A stretch of 64,000 nucleotides of DNA from Hippasteria phrygiana (lineage: Eukaryota; Echinodermata; Asteroidea; Valvatida; Goniasteridae): positions 1,674,001 to 1,738,000 of the forward strand of contig JAZGUH010000564.1 of assembly GCA_037893225.1 (NCBI GenBank), in the 5' to 3' direction. The stretch's first letter is position 1; every line of letters starts with the position of its first letter. The translations under genes were made by a program, and so were the position numbers. Positions 12,110 through 22,473 of the stretch are shown here, piece by piece. Below the pieces are notes generated by a model that worked only from the letters and a program-made list of their open reading frames with translations, searched no databases and was not told where the DNA came from.

Positions 12110-12141
12110 CATTTAAAGTTTGTGCGCGCAAACTTTAAATG
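12110..12141. repeat. Perfect hairpin, 13-bp arms, palindromic TGCGCG loop
   Basis: CATTTAAAGTTTG (12110-12122), loop TGCGCG, then the exact reverse complement (12129-12141). It sits in a patch rich in GCGCGC words (12035-12160). The role is unknown. It may be the centre of an old foldback element. Confidence 0.7.
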
Positions 12142-12162
12142 CGCGCTGCGGACAACAACCGA

Positions 12163-13321
12163 GGCACGATACAACCTCGTTCCCATGGCTTACTTCATTT
12201 TCAACCTCGTTTCCAATAGTAAGCCCTGGGATGGGAACTCCTTACTCGTGCCCTGATTGGATAGTGAAAATACAGCATTAGCTTATTAGCATATAGAGAA
12301 ATTAAAACCGTACAGTTGGTGATTCCACTGTATTTCTTGATGAAAGTTTGCCGCGCCAAAAGTGAAACTTTTGTTTGTATTTTTTAACGTTAGTGACTTT
12401 TCTGTAGTAGTAGTAGTAGTAGTATATATATTCTCTGAAATTTCTGCAATAGTGACGCCCAGCTCCTCAAAAAATACACCCGTCAAACATTTGTCAAATC
12501 TGATACTTGCATCTTGAAGTTAAATTGTGTTCCAAAAGCGACAAACGTGGGACGCACATCTGGAGAGTCAGTGGACAAAAAAAGGTTTTCCGCAATTGCT
12601 TTCAGTCACCGTAGCTTTCACACGAAGTGACACAATATGCCGAAGTCAAGTTGTGGAACGAAGGTCTATAAAACGGTGGAGGATGCACGGGGTCAACATC
12701 GCTAAACAGGCGTGCATGTAGTAGCAGTGGTTGTAGCAAATGATTCCTCAGATCTCCTGGTCAGAGTGCTCCAGCTGCGAACGAAACGGCGGGTTTTTGG
12801 TCCTGTGTGCCAACGGCAAACGCCGCATGCCATATGCCGCAGTCCGAGGCCTGTTGCCCCGGCGAAAGCCTGTCCTTTTTTTAGGTTTTATCAAAACTGA
12901 CAAGAGGAAGTCCGAAGCCTACTAGTAATTTGCCTCGAGTGTGCGCCACGTACAAGGGTATGTAACTTTGTTTTTTGTCCTTTTCATTTTGAGATAAATG
13001 ACGCTTCGCTGATGCTCAACCATGTCAACCATTCTGATAACCCATGAACTGCACGTAGTTTGCCGCCTTTTTCACGATTTTACAATCAAGCTAATCAATC
13101 TAGTACCAAAGAGCCTATGCTGTGAATTAGACGAAGATGTGAAGTTTAAGAATTGCCATCAGACTACTACGTGCCCAGAATACATCGCTCACAGGGAGCC
13201 TAATTTGCATGCGTGTTCAAAAATCTTGCACATTTAAATGATCCCATACCAGGGTGAGAGAGCAGCTGTGGTGTCGGTGAGGGCGCTGCTCGATACCATG
13301 GGAACGAGGTTGGGCACGATA
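12163..13321. other. Gene-poor stretch bounded by a short inverted motif
   Basis: The motif ACCTCGTTCCCATGG near 12173-12187 recurs inverted at 13298-13312 (CCATGGGAACGAGGT). The flanks (GCACGATA and GGGCACGATACTG) are also partly related. Inside are a (TAG)n microsatellite at 12402-12425 and no supportable gene. The ends could mark an old transposon, but no target duplication was found. Confidence 0.3.
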
Positions 13322-13384
13322 CTGACACGAACTACACGGTAGACATGAATTTTAAATCGGCGTCAGACGCATGGCGGCCGTACC

Positions 13385-13630
13385 ATGATGGCACAATCGG
13401 CAGTAGATTTTGACGAGTTCTGTAGAGGGCATTTTTTATCAGATTCCTCTACAACAAGCCTGACGGTAAGAAAAGGAAAGGGAGAAAAGATTATAGCCTT
13501 CTTGAAGGGGTTGGAACTTTCTCCCATTCCTCCGACTACTTTCAAAACTTTTGTGAAGAGGAGAGGGTTTCAGGTTTTGAATTTTCCAGCTCTTGAGCTA
13601 CACGACGTACTGTGCACACCAAAGCCTAAG
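13385..13630 (+). CDS. First exon of an unidentified spliced gene (possibly integrase-related)
   Basis: An ATG at 13385 opens 82 codons: MMAQSAVDFDEFCRGHFLSD, then VRKGKGEKIIAFLKGLE and KRRGFQVLNFPALELHDVLC. The frame ends at CCTAAG followed by GTATGC, a plausible donor in phase 0. A second open block at 15628-15759 begins after TTTACAG, also in phase 0, and ends at CAG/GTACAA. I recall the combined pattern from uncharacterised Ginger- or KRBA2-like proteins that precede a retroviral-type integrase domain. That link is memory-based, and no integrase exon is visible here. It may be a host gene or a mobile gene. I see no stop or frameshift in either exon. Confidence 0.45.
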
Positions 13631-13644
13631 GTATGCATATCATT

Positions 13645-13836
13645 CAGGGGCGGATCTAGGTTTTACCCAAGGGGGGGGGGGGGGGGGGGGGGGGGTTTAC
13701 CTGAGGTGATTGGCCTACACACCCCAGCGTGCCGATTTTTCGACACCCGACACTGGTTATTTTTAAAAAAATTCTCAGCCCAAGGGGGGGGGGGGTTTAA
13801 ACCCCCAAACCCCCCCCCCCCGTAGATCCGCCACTG
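13645..13836. mobile_element. 192-bp MITE with G/C homopolymers and TCATT duplication
   Basis: Starts CAGGGGCGGATCTAGG and ends CGTAGATCCGCCACTG, which are inverted and nearly complementary. Flanked by TCATT on both sides (13640-13644, 13837-13841). The interior holds long G and C runs (13671-13696, 13784-13794, 13810-13821). The CAGGGGCGGAT terminus resembles many hAT-type MITEs, but a 5-bp duplication is shorter than the 8 bp expected for hAT. It lies in the presumed intron between 13630 and 15628. Confidence 0.7.
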
Positions 13837-13841
13837 TCATT

Positions 13842-14766
13842 ATAAAGTCCTAAGCCTATATTGAGATTTTTGAGACTTTTTTGTCAATGTACACAGGTAC
13901 CACAAAAGACATGGCGTTCCCTCACCTGTATCATCTCATCTGTGGATTTGTAATAGAACCTTTTCAAAATTTTCAATGCATTGGGTATAGGCCAAACAAA
14001 CCATGACCCATGACGGCGTGAGGTCAGTGGGTTTTGTTTTTTGTCTCTGATTGGTCAGTGGTGGCTGTTACCTGATCGCACCCTCTGGACTCAAAGGAGA
14101 ATGAATGTTGTGGTCAACAACGAGGCCGGGGAAAAACTAAATTATTGTCATAACAGCTAACGTTACACCTTTTCATTAAATATTTCAAAATTTCACTGTT
14201 TTATGCAGTAAAAATATCTCCCACGTTATACCTCCCTAAATTTTTTGTTCATTTTGTTATTACTGTAAAAAAAATTGATAAAACACGTAATTCCCTGTAC
14301 AAATTGAACGGAGGGCTTCCCCTTTGCCCGACGCCAAGTGTAATTGGTGGAACAGCCTCCGACCAAGAGAATGGCACTGTGAACCAGTCGAAATATTAAT
14401 TTCTTTTATGCTAAATATCTGTCATGAGTTGAGAGATACTCTTTTTACATTTCTTTGCATGGAACTTAAGGGAAATAATAACCAGAAAAATCAATTTTAA
14501 ATGGCAATACAAATATAGGAAATAATTGGAGAATCCCTTTCAGGGTACGAGTTACTGATGAATGCATTTCTCTGGAATTAGAACAGCTAATAATGTCACA
14601 TTATTAGCCAATCAGAAGAGGATATTTACCACCATGACAACCAACATGTGACCAATGCGACCAATCATGTCCGTTCTAATGTGCTTGCTCTTCTAATGCC
14701 AGGAAGGGCTGATGCTGTTCCCATGATGCTTTGAGAATGTCAAAAAGGTTTATTATGGACCTGTCA
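13842..14766. other. No gene
   Basis: No supportable coding region or structured repeat. It lies within the presumed intron between 13630 and 15628. Confidence 0.35.
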
Positions 14767-15075
14767 ATTGTAGTCCCAGCCCTGGGACCCGGGACTAGCG
14801 GGGACTTGGCCAGGAATGTAAAATTGGCCCGGCATGATAGTCGCGGCCATGTCCCCACTACCACCCGGCCGGGCGGTAGTGTACATCCCTGGCTATATCC
14901 CGGCCCCGGCATGCGTGGCATTATCATGATTATTTTACATACAACCTCCACCCGAGCCTCAACAAAGTCCCAGCTAAGCTATTGTCCCGGCAGGGCGGGG
15001 CAACAAATTGCACAACCCCGGCCAAGTCCCCACTATTGCCCCGGCTAGCGGGGCACTTTCTTTTTACATCCCCGT
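14767..15075. repeat. GC-rich repeat with internal inverted copies
   Basis: Words such as ACTAGCGGGGACTTGGCC (14794-14811) recur inverted as GGCCAAGTCCCCACTA (15021-15036), together with several CCCGGC and GGGACC words. The pattern suggests a non-autonomous foldback DNA element. No clean target duplication was found. Confidence 0.5.
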
Positions 15076-15627
15076 CTATACTATGTCATGTATGCCCCGG
15101 CTACTTTTTACAAAGTTGATTGTACAATAGTTCTACATAACAAGCAGGCCTAGATGTGTATTCAAACTGAGGACAATCTGACGGTTGGCAAGAGGTCCCC
15201 AGAACCCCGGCTTGAGTTTTGTGTACGAAACCACTGGGGACGTGGCTTAAAAGTCAAGAAAATAGGGGTCCTTTATCAGAGGTTGGGGTGTATTGAACCA
15301 TGGAGTTTTGCATTGGCTTAAAGGGACAATTTGGCCCCATATTTCACTAAATCTCTTTATTTACGATTGTGCAGTTATATCTTAAACATACCTTTGTGCA
15401 CATGTAGCTGCAACCAAGAGATGTGTATCGTATGTATGATTATCGTAGGTAATGTTTGTGAACCTTTTTTGAGGAAAATGTATAAGGCAATAGCGCTAAC
15501 AAGAAAGAGACAAGTCGAAATGGGATATTTATACCAAAGAAATTCAGACACGTTAAAGAAGCAATATTTGAAATGGGCCTTGTCACATCACTGGTGTTAT
15601 TATACTTTGTCACTAAATTATTTACAG

Positions 15628-15759
15628 GATGTACGTTCAAGTAACTGTGAAGGTTTCTCTGGAAAATGGAGGCGTGTGGCATATGTTGAAGATTTTTACA
15701 GCATTTTGCTGAAGAAGCACACCCTGAAACATGGAGGATATAAAAATCTACTAAATCAG
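15628..15759 (+). CDS. Second exon of the unidentified gene starting at 13385
   Basis: Forty-four codons between an acceptor (TTATTTACAG) and a donor (CAG/GTACAA), in phase 0 at both ends. It reads DVRSSNCEGFSGKWRRVAYV, then EDFYSILLKKHTLKHGGYKN. The VEDFYSILxxxHxxxxHGGYKN pattern resembles the small H-containing region upstream of integrase-type zinc fingers in Ginger/KRBA2-like proteins. It is open and matches the phase of the exon ending at 13630. The next exon was not found downstream. Confidence 0.45.
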
Positions 15760-16974
15760 GTACAATAAATTTGTCTGTATCTATTACATGGTCTATTGCA
15801 TTGCATGTAACAGCAGATGGCATGGGTAATTTTGCAAACTGGTAACTTGCATACATGTGTACGTGTATGAAACTGTTCACGTTAGTCACCTAATTTTTTA
15901 TTATCATTACAATTTGATTATGTTAAAATAATTGCTCCATATTTCATAATTACCATACTGAAGTCTCACTTATGAATTGTGCCTGCTGAGTATTATTAAT
16001 GTTGGCATGAAGGTCTATACACAGTGTTACTAGTTTGTACAGCAGTCCAGTCTTATTTTGACCAGCATCCATGCACTCATCGTGGCTTACATTATGACCT
16101 CTATTTTTAGTGTCATAAGCTAAGTTGCCAGCACAATAATCTGTAGTAAATCTGTTTTTGTTTACTTGTATAGTCGGACTCCCTATTATTGCGGCATCGG
16201 AAATTTCTTCCTTTTTTGCGTTGCTAAAACTCCTTCGAGTGGCGAATTTTATCCAGTTCATCAGGCATTAACCCTCATGTGCACCTTGCCAAAATCGACC
16301 CAGCTGCACTCAATTCACCTTTGCATTTCACACCTTTCTAAATTAAATTCTGGGATTTCATTGAAAGTTCCAAGGTCACATCCTTTATTAACAGCTGGCC
16401 AAAATCCATGTGAATTTGGTGAAAAATTGGGATGTAAATTTGGCCAAGAAGCTAGACACTGCATGGATGTTATTTGGCAAAGAGTGAAAACAAGATGAGA
16501 GTTCAAGTAAATCTTACAAATACATACACATAAGTCCCAATTTAAATCTTGAAAACTCGCGTCTATTTTGAATGTAAATTCACATCTTTCCCATTTAAAA
16601 GAATGAAAACAAAAATAATTAATATGAATTTCCTTAACAGTGATATGAATTTTCCAGAGCAATAAAATACATGCTTCCATGTAATTGTATGCATACTGAA
16701 GAATGTTTCCTGTTTTTCTTTCAGGTAGTTCTATGCATGTAAAATTCCCAACCCAAGGTAAGCATGTGTTCTTGGCTCATCAAAACTTAATTCCTCATAG
16801 AATTCATGAAAAGCGTTTTTGACTTGTGTGTTATTTAGCTTGTTGTACAAGCCAATTTTGCAGCCAATGCCTATTGAACACATGCGTATTTCATGGCCCA
16901 GTGAACATTTCATTGTGTCATGTATTGTATTACTGTCAAAAAGGCTAGTTGAAATGGATCAGTGCATGTGACCC
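15760..16974. other. No gene
   Basis: Open frames here (for example 16166-16498 and 16315-16680) overlap antisense to each other and carry no recognisable motif. I could not locate a third exon for the gene upstream. Confidence 0.35.
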
Positions 16975-17138
16975 CACTAGAAACACTATATATGACCCAG
17001 AAATGGGTCAGCTCTTATGACCCTTTTCCGGGTCAACAGGTAATTTTGACCCTGAAAGGGTTGTACCAAATAGAACCCGGATTCCCGGTCAGATATGACC
17101 CATTCCGGATCAAATCTGACCCGGGTGTTTTTAGAGTG
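16975..17138. mobile_element. Small MITE rich in GACCC/GGGTC words
   Basis: Begins CACTAGAAACAC and ends GGGTGTTTTTAGAGTG, imperfectly inverted. The interior alternates TGACCC and GGGTCA words (for example CCAGAAATGGGTCAG and CCTTTTCCGGGTCAAC), so it can fold extensively. Similar CACTCTAAAAACACCC termini are common in animal MITEs. The target duplication was not resolved. Confidence 0.55.
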
Positions 17139-17189
17139 TGTGATAGGAGTTGCAAATACAGATCAGTTACTGAAATAGAAAGATGTGCA

Positions 17190-18026
17190 AAACTACCTAA
17201 GAAATCAAAAAGGCAAAGTTCAATTGCTCAAACAAACCACTTTTCTCAACAATACCACTGCCTCATGTGGTTGTTGATAATTTGCATTTGTTCCCGAGGA
17301 TCACTGATACTCTGATGAATATGCTTATTCTGGAAGCCCGAAGGCTTGATGCAGTTGATAAGATGACCAAATTCACAGAATTTAATCGGGAAAAGTTTAC
17401 TCACTCTGCTAGATTGGACAATTTCCTTGCATCAGTAGGCATAACAGGATTTCATTTCTACATAGGTAGAGAGTCCAAGGCTCTGAAGTGGCCAACTTTT
17501 AATGGCCCACAGAAACAAACTGTTCCCATCAAGCATCAATATTTCTCAAATCTTTCCAGACTTAGAAGAGACTAAAGTGCAGAACATTCAGTATCTTTGG
17601 GATGAGTTTTACCAGTTAGCTTGTGAACTAACATCTACACATGTTTATTACAATACATCAGAAGTGGTTGCATAAAAGAGAGGGTTAACAACTGGTTTAC
17701 TAAATTCTGTGAAATATACCAGAAGCGGCATGTCACACCTTACATTCGTGTCCTTGCTGCACACGTTCCCGAACTGCTGGGACGATTTGGAGCAATTTCT
17801 CAGTTTACGCAGCAAGATCTAGAGAAGCTTAATGATGACCACTAAGTCATATTTCAGAAGCACCAATCATAGAAAGGTGTATGCCCTTTCTCAGCTCATG
17901 GACAAGCAAAACCGAGTAGAGTATTTGGAAAATCTCAACACTCCTGACTTAATGAGATGCAACAAATTAGTATGCAGTTCTTGTAAACAGAGGGGTCCAG
18001 TGAGCAATAAAACACCCATTTACTAA
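17190..18026 (+). pseudogene. Unidentified transposon-associated protein, broken into several frames
   Basis: Successive plus-strand blocks belong to one degenerate gene. Block 1 (17243-17575) reads VVDNLHLFPRITDTLMNMLI, then RLDNFLASVGITGFHFYIG. Block 2 (about 17560-17660) has QYLWDEFYQLACELTS. Block 3 (about 17690-17840) has VNNWFTKFCEIYQKRH, TPYIRVLAAHVPELLGRFG and SQFTQQDLEKLND. Block 4 (17832-18026) has KSYFRSTNHRKVYALSQLMD. The order (LHLFxRITD, TPYIxxLxxHxPE, FTQQxLEKLND, YFRSTNH) matches a repetitive family frequent in cnidarian, sponge and echinoderm genomes. I do not know its function. At least three frameshifts or stops make this copy dead. Confidence 0.6.
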
Positions 18027-18573
18027 GTGCAGATTGCAATTATCCTGATAATTTGTACTTGCATGCCTGACATAGATTGAAAGACTCCAGAATGGGCCAC
18101 TGTGATCTAATTTTACCCAGGATCCTGATTTTATAAGCTATTTTACATGTGCAAGGACAATGTAGCTTTTTATAGGAATTTTGTAAGATTGATCATTTGT
18201 GGTGGTATGCTTGCAAAATATCAGCTGGTGAATCCAATTTAGTCTTACTGATGTGATTTGACCCACGCTGAGTTTACAGTTTTTCTCAATCGCTTTAACA
18301 CGGCAACTACCACTAAAGTGACGATAATCATAAGTTAAATCGCACCATTCAAAACTTTGCGTGCCTGGTGCGAATCTTAAAGTATTCTTCATTTTTAATA
18401 TTTGTATTTGCATAACCAATATTAGAAAACTTAGATTCACAGCTTCTATATCATGATATTTTTTAAACATTGCCCACAGAAATATTTTTTCTCATGCCAT
18501 TTCATCCGTCTGATTTTATCTTCGAGAGTTGAAATAAAAACAAACTTTACATAAATGAAGCCAATTTTTATTT
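18027..18573. other. No gene
   Basis: No recognisable coding content. The N-terminal DNA-binding part expected for the next transposase was not found here. Confidence 0.35.
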
Positions 18574-19547
18574 TTGAATACAGTTCGCAATTTTATTAAC
18601 AATGTCGTCACTAGCAATGGAGAACACTTTCATTTTCTGTTAACAGACGATGTGCGCCACCCCTGCGCTACCCCATACTACAATGAGCTTGATGCAATCA
18701 TGACGAAGTACAATCTGAAGGGATCGCCAGAGCGGATCTACAATATCGATGAGAAAGGGCTGAAATTCAACCACACCCCACCGCGCATCGTGACAGCAGC
18801 AACGTCTGCGCCAGCTGTAACAACTGGGAAGGGCTCAACAATCACCATCATCGGCTGCGGCAATTACCGCCCTACTTTGTTTTCCCAGGAAAGAGAATGA
18901 GAGTCTTGGTCTTGGTCTTGGTGCTCAACTGGAACAGAAGGTACAGTGTCTGACAACAGGTGGTCTAATTCCGAAATCTTCATGACCTACCTTACAAGCC
19001 ACTTTCTCAGGTTTTCCCCCCGCCAGGTCGAGACGACAAGCCCTTACTGGTGCTTTACGGCGGCCACGCATCACACATATCTCTCCCTCTGATCGAGTGG
19101 GCGAAACAGCACAACATCGTGCTTTTCGTGTTACCTGCACACACGAATCATATTTTGCAACCACTGGATGTCGGCTGCTTCGGTGCATTTGAACGCATTT
19201 ACAATTCCCAATGCCACAAACACATGCAAGAAAACTCGTGCATCGGACCTGAGAAGTTCTCGATTACCGGCCTGGCATGCAAGACATATGCCAAAGCTTT
19301 TTCCCCTTCTAACCTCCAGGCCTCTTTCAGAAAGGCGGGAATCTACCCATTCAACGCCTCAGTAATTGATCCATCAACTTTCGTCCTGGCCAAGGGTCTC
19401 TGTCAACCCAAATCCACACCAGATGACAAAGCTGAACACCATGACGTGGCATCAACAAGTACCAAAGTAAGAGCTCAAGATAACCAAGATCTACACAACA
19501 TCCCTGAGAATCTCCCAATTAAACGAGAAAAAATGAAGTTTGATTAG
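18574..19547 (+). pseudogene. Pogo/Tigger-like DDE transposase, N-terminally truncated
   Basis: Catalytic domain of a Tc1/mariner-superfamily pogo-type (CENPB/jerky-like) transposase. The first catalytic aspartate is in RIYNIDEKGL (about 18735-18765). The frame breaks near 18895 after GCGNYRPTLF. It resumes about 19027 with GRDDKPLLVLYGGHASHISL, where the usual second catalytic aspartate (family pattern Y/F-D-GH) is glycine. The third aspartate is in HILQPLDVGCFGAFERIYN. The C-terminal helical part continues with FRKAGIYPFNASVIDP. The CENPB-type helix-turn-helix N-terminus is missing. The frameshift and the D-to-G change make it inactive. A PHD-like tail typical of this family is found 1.7 kb downstream. 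Confidence 0.85.
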
Positions 19548-20774
19548 GATTCTACCGATCCATTACCGAAATGAGGAGTCACGTGGTTCCCACCCTATAT
19601 ATTGGCTATTATTAGGGAGATATAAATGCTCCCACCTTGGTCATAGATACCAGTGTAATGTGTAGTACTTTGAACACTGACGGTTGAATAGGCATAAATA
19701 TATGTTGCCCCATGCGCGCAAACGGCATTCTTTTCTAGAGTGGCTTAGCTGAATACCAGACATGACAATACAATCTCACGTTTAATTGGGAGATTCTACC
19801 TCACCATTACCTCCATTCGGAATCACGTGAGACTTCAAAGCTGACAGTGTAATGTGTCCAAAAGTAAACGATACAGTACCAAATTTATTAAATATTCGAC
19901 TCAATTTGGTTCACCTCAAAGTATGTAATTGTCATTTCAGTCTGATGCAGGACTGGCTGACATCTTTCCTAAAACAGAAATAGCAAATATTGTTTGTGGG
20001 GCTTTTTCCCCCCAATATTTCTTTTATGGAATTTGGCAAACGTGGCTGCGTTTGTCCACTGCTGGAGTTGAAGTTGATCTGAAGCTATGGGCTTGGAAAA
20101 TAGATATAATCAATTCCACTTTGTACTAAAATATTGCCGCAGCCACCTGTAAATGGTTGCCGTACCGATGGCATTGTGTGGGTGTGCATAACTCACGAAA
20201 AACTGAAGATATTGCGTAAGGATTTTGTACGCTATATATTATTATACCAATGTACGGACGACACACAGAGTTTAATCTGGTCGGTACGATGAGAAAGTAC
20301 AGTTGGTTGTGGCTTGCCTAATTTTGATGTATTAATTAAATCCGTGATTGCAACCTAAACGATTCCCGTTCAAACGGTCATATTGTCTATTCTGAGCAGA
20401 GATAATATGTTTGAGCTCGTTGACCTGTTGTTAATGAAGGGGTGATTTGTACTTTATGATCGTTCTTGGTTGTGCGATATTAGTCCTTCTAGTCCCCCTC
20501 CCATTTGTTACACTAGTTCTCGTGGCTGGTTTGAGAAAAGTCCAAATGTCAGGGTTCACCCTCGCCAATGTAAGGTGTTTTGGGCTGATCATATAATTTT
20601 AATTTTTCGCTCAATTTATTCCGTTGGATTTTACCACGTACCAAGGAGTTAGTCTTTGCTAACTGTGCATAGATAGGAGGGCCTTCTTTTCCATCGTTTC
20701 AACGAGTGCTGCCATTTTAAAGAGGAGCTCATCGTCCTCTTGATCAGTACCCGTAGGTTTAACAGATAGACATT
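19548..20774. other. Non-coding stretch separating transposase body and tail
   Basis: No supportable gene. Two loosely similar blocks (ATTCTACC...CCATTACC...TCACGTG, near 19551 and 19796) may be diverged duplicates. This stretch and the following tandem repeat lie between the transposase and its PHD-like tail, so they may be a later insertion. Confidence 0.35.
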
Positions 20775-21046
20775 TAGCAGGTTATTTACCTCCTCTGAAA
20801 AAGTCGCCCTTTTTTGGGTAGGTCTACCACTGAATCAGCACAATATAGCTCGCTCTGCTCGGGTGCGAATTTTAGCAGGTTATTCACCTCATCTGAATAA
20901 TATTAATAATCGCCCCTTTCGGGTACGACTGAAACCGCACAAGATTGTTCGCCCTGTTCAGGAGCGAATTTTAGCAGGCTACTTAAATCGCCCCTTTCGG
21001 GTACGACTGAATCAGTACAAGATTGCTCGCCATTTTCAGGTGCGAG
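20775..21046. repeat. Tandem repeat, about 100-bp unit, three copies
   Basis: Units start at TAGCAGGTTATTTACC (20775), TAGCAGGTTATTCACC (20873) and TAGCAGGCTACTTAAA (about 20973). All contain CGCCC-TTTCGGGTA, a CTGAATCAGCACAA-type block and GCTCG-rich words. The copies are about 75-85% alike by eye. Confidence 0.75.
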
Positions 21047-21249
21047 TTCAGCTGAAGGTGCTGCTGTGTTCGCAATTTAGCCGCTGAGCTTTGCCGCGCC
21101 AGTGCATGATTTTACATTAAGAGAAGCAGGCGCGCCTTGCTTGGCATAAGCCTCGGTAAGACTTGCAACCCTCTGCTGCAGAGTATGCACCATGACGCGC
21201 AAAGTCATCGTCATCTGTGCTTTCAGCTCACAGCCTGGCCCAAGTCGGC

Positions 21250-21533
21250 ATCGTCCGTTGACAGCACCAGAAATGATCCCCCCAGAAACCCAATCATCAG
21301 ATGGCGACAGCAAAGTCTATGAGTCCGACAAATGCTGCGTGTGCCATCGTTTTCAGCCCATCGAACTGGTGCAGTCGGACAGTATATATTTAACTTCTTG
21401 GGGACAGTGTATGTTCGCCGGCTGCTCGCACTGGACTCATCTGAAGTTCTGTTGTGCTGTCACATGACTCAGGGCAAAAGATACTTTCTTTTGCCCATGC
21501 CACGGCGTACCCTGCATACCACAAGAAGAGTGA
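21250..21533 (+). pseudogene. PHD-like zinc-finger tail of a pogo-type transposase
   Basis: Reading in one frame gives KCCVCHRFQPIEL, WGQCMFAGCSHWTHLKFCC, then an in-frame TGA (21465-21467). The same frame then continues with RAKDTFFCPCHG up to a TGA at 21531-21533. The pattern CxxC...CxxxxC-x2-H...C...CPCH is the PHD-like domain that follows the DDE domain in many invertebrate pogo/jerky-like transposases. It probably belongs to the transposase ending at 19547, from which it is separated by non-coding and repeat DNA. The in-frame stop makes it a pseudogene piece. Confidence 0.6.
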
Positions 21534-22008
21534 TATCCCGAATTCCCGAAGATGGAAATTAATTCACCGCTGCGGTTAAATTCTGTAGGCCTATTTAATT
21601 TCTTTTCGATTTCAACAAACATGCGTTAGTTGTCTGTTCGTGTACTGTGTGTCGTTTTGTGTCCGTCTCTTTTGTTGCTGTCCTGTGTTTTGTTTTGCAG
21701 AAAAAATGATGATGGTAGCATCTCGGGACCAACTGACCCCCGAATTTGCTTTACAAAATAGGCTCTGCAGCAAAAACTACTGTACCGAATTGGGAGGTCT
21801 TTGTATAATTTTTCTTCTAGAAAGATTCTCCATCCATCGGTACAGGTGGTTGGACTCTAAAGCTGCTGTCACACAGAGCCGTGTGGGCTGACCGTTCGCC
21901 ACCGTGTGAACAATTTGGTGCGGACGGCGGCACACGGTGAGGACACACGGTGGGCCGTTTCCCGTCCGTTGAACACGTTCAGGGGACTTTGCCGGCCATC
22001 CGCGCCCA

Positions 22009-22040
22009 GCAGGAGTTTTGAGCATGCTCAAAACTCCTGC
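22009..22040. repeat. Perfect 32-bp palindrome in the Harbinger left subterminal region
   Basis: GCAGGAGTTTTGAGCA followed directly by its exact reverse complement, with no loop. It lies in the CGGT-rich subterminal zone. It could be a binding site or simply a secondary-structure hotspot. Confidence 0.85.
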
Positions 22041-22406
22041 CGGGCGGGTAAAAGCGGCGGCGAACGGTGAGAGCCCGGTATGAGGATGGTATAAGGACGG
22101 CGCACCCGTTTCGCGCCCGTTCGCGGGGCGGTGATGGACGGTGGTGGACGTCGACCATCTCAGCGACGGGTTGCGAACGGGCGCATGCCGCCTGGATACC
22201 GTCCGCGGAACGGGCTCTCACCGGGCGCTCGCAGTGTGACACCGTACGGGTTTGCACGGTACCTGCCGCAAACCGCCTGGGTAACATTCTGTTAACGTGT
22301 TGACGGTCTCATAACGTCTCCGTAACATCCTATTAACATCCTAGTACCGTGTCCTCGCAATTGTACCGTCTCATGACGCAGTGTCGCCACTGTCTGCCGT
22401 CTCTGG

Positions 22407-22417
22407 TATATATATAT
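22407..22417 (+). promoter_or_regulatory. TATA box of the Harbinger transposase gene
   Basis: TATATATATAT, 57-67 bases upstream of the ATG at 22474. The start lies in a good context (ATCATGG). Confidence 0.55.
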
Positions 22418-22473
22418 CGAGTTTTGGCCTCCTCGATTCATTCAGTCCTCACTCTTCTTCGGGGTCAGTCATC

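Noticed and set aside
15331..15627. Start of the 145-codon frame at 15331-15768 as coding sequence
   Set aside because: Only the part after the TTTACAG acceptor (15628) fits. The upstream part looks like intron that happens to be open.
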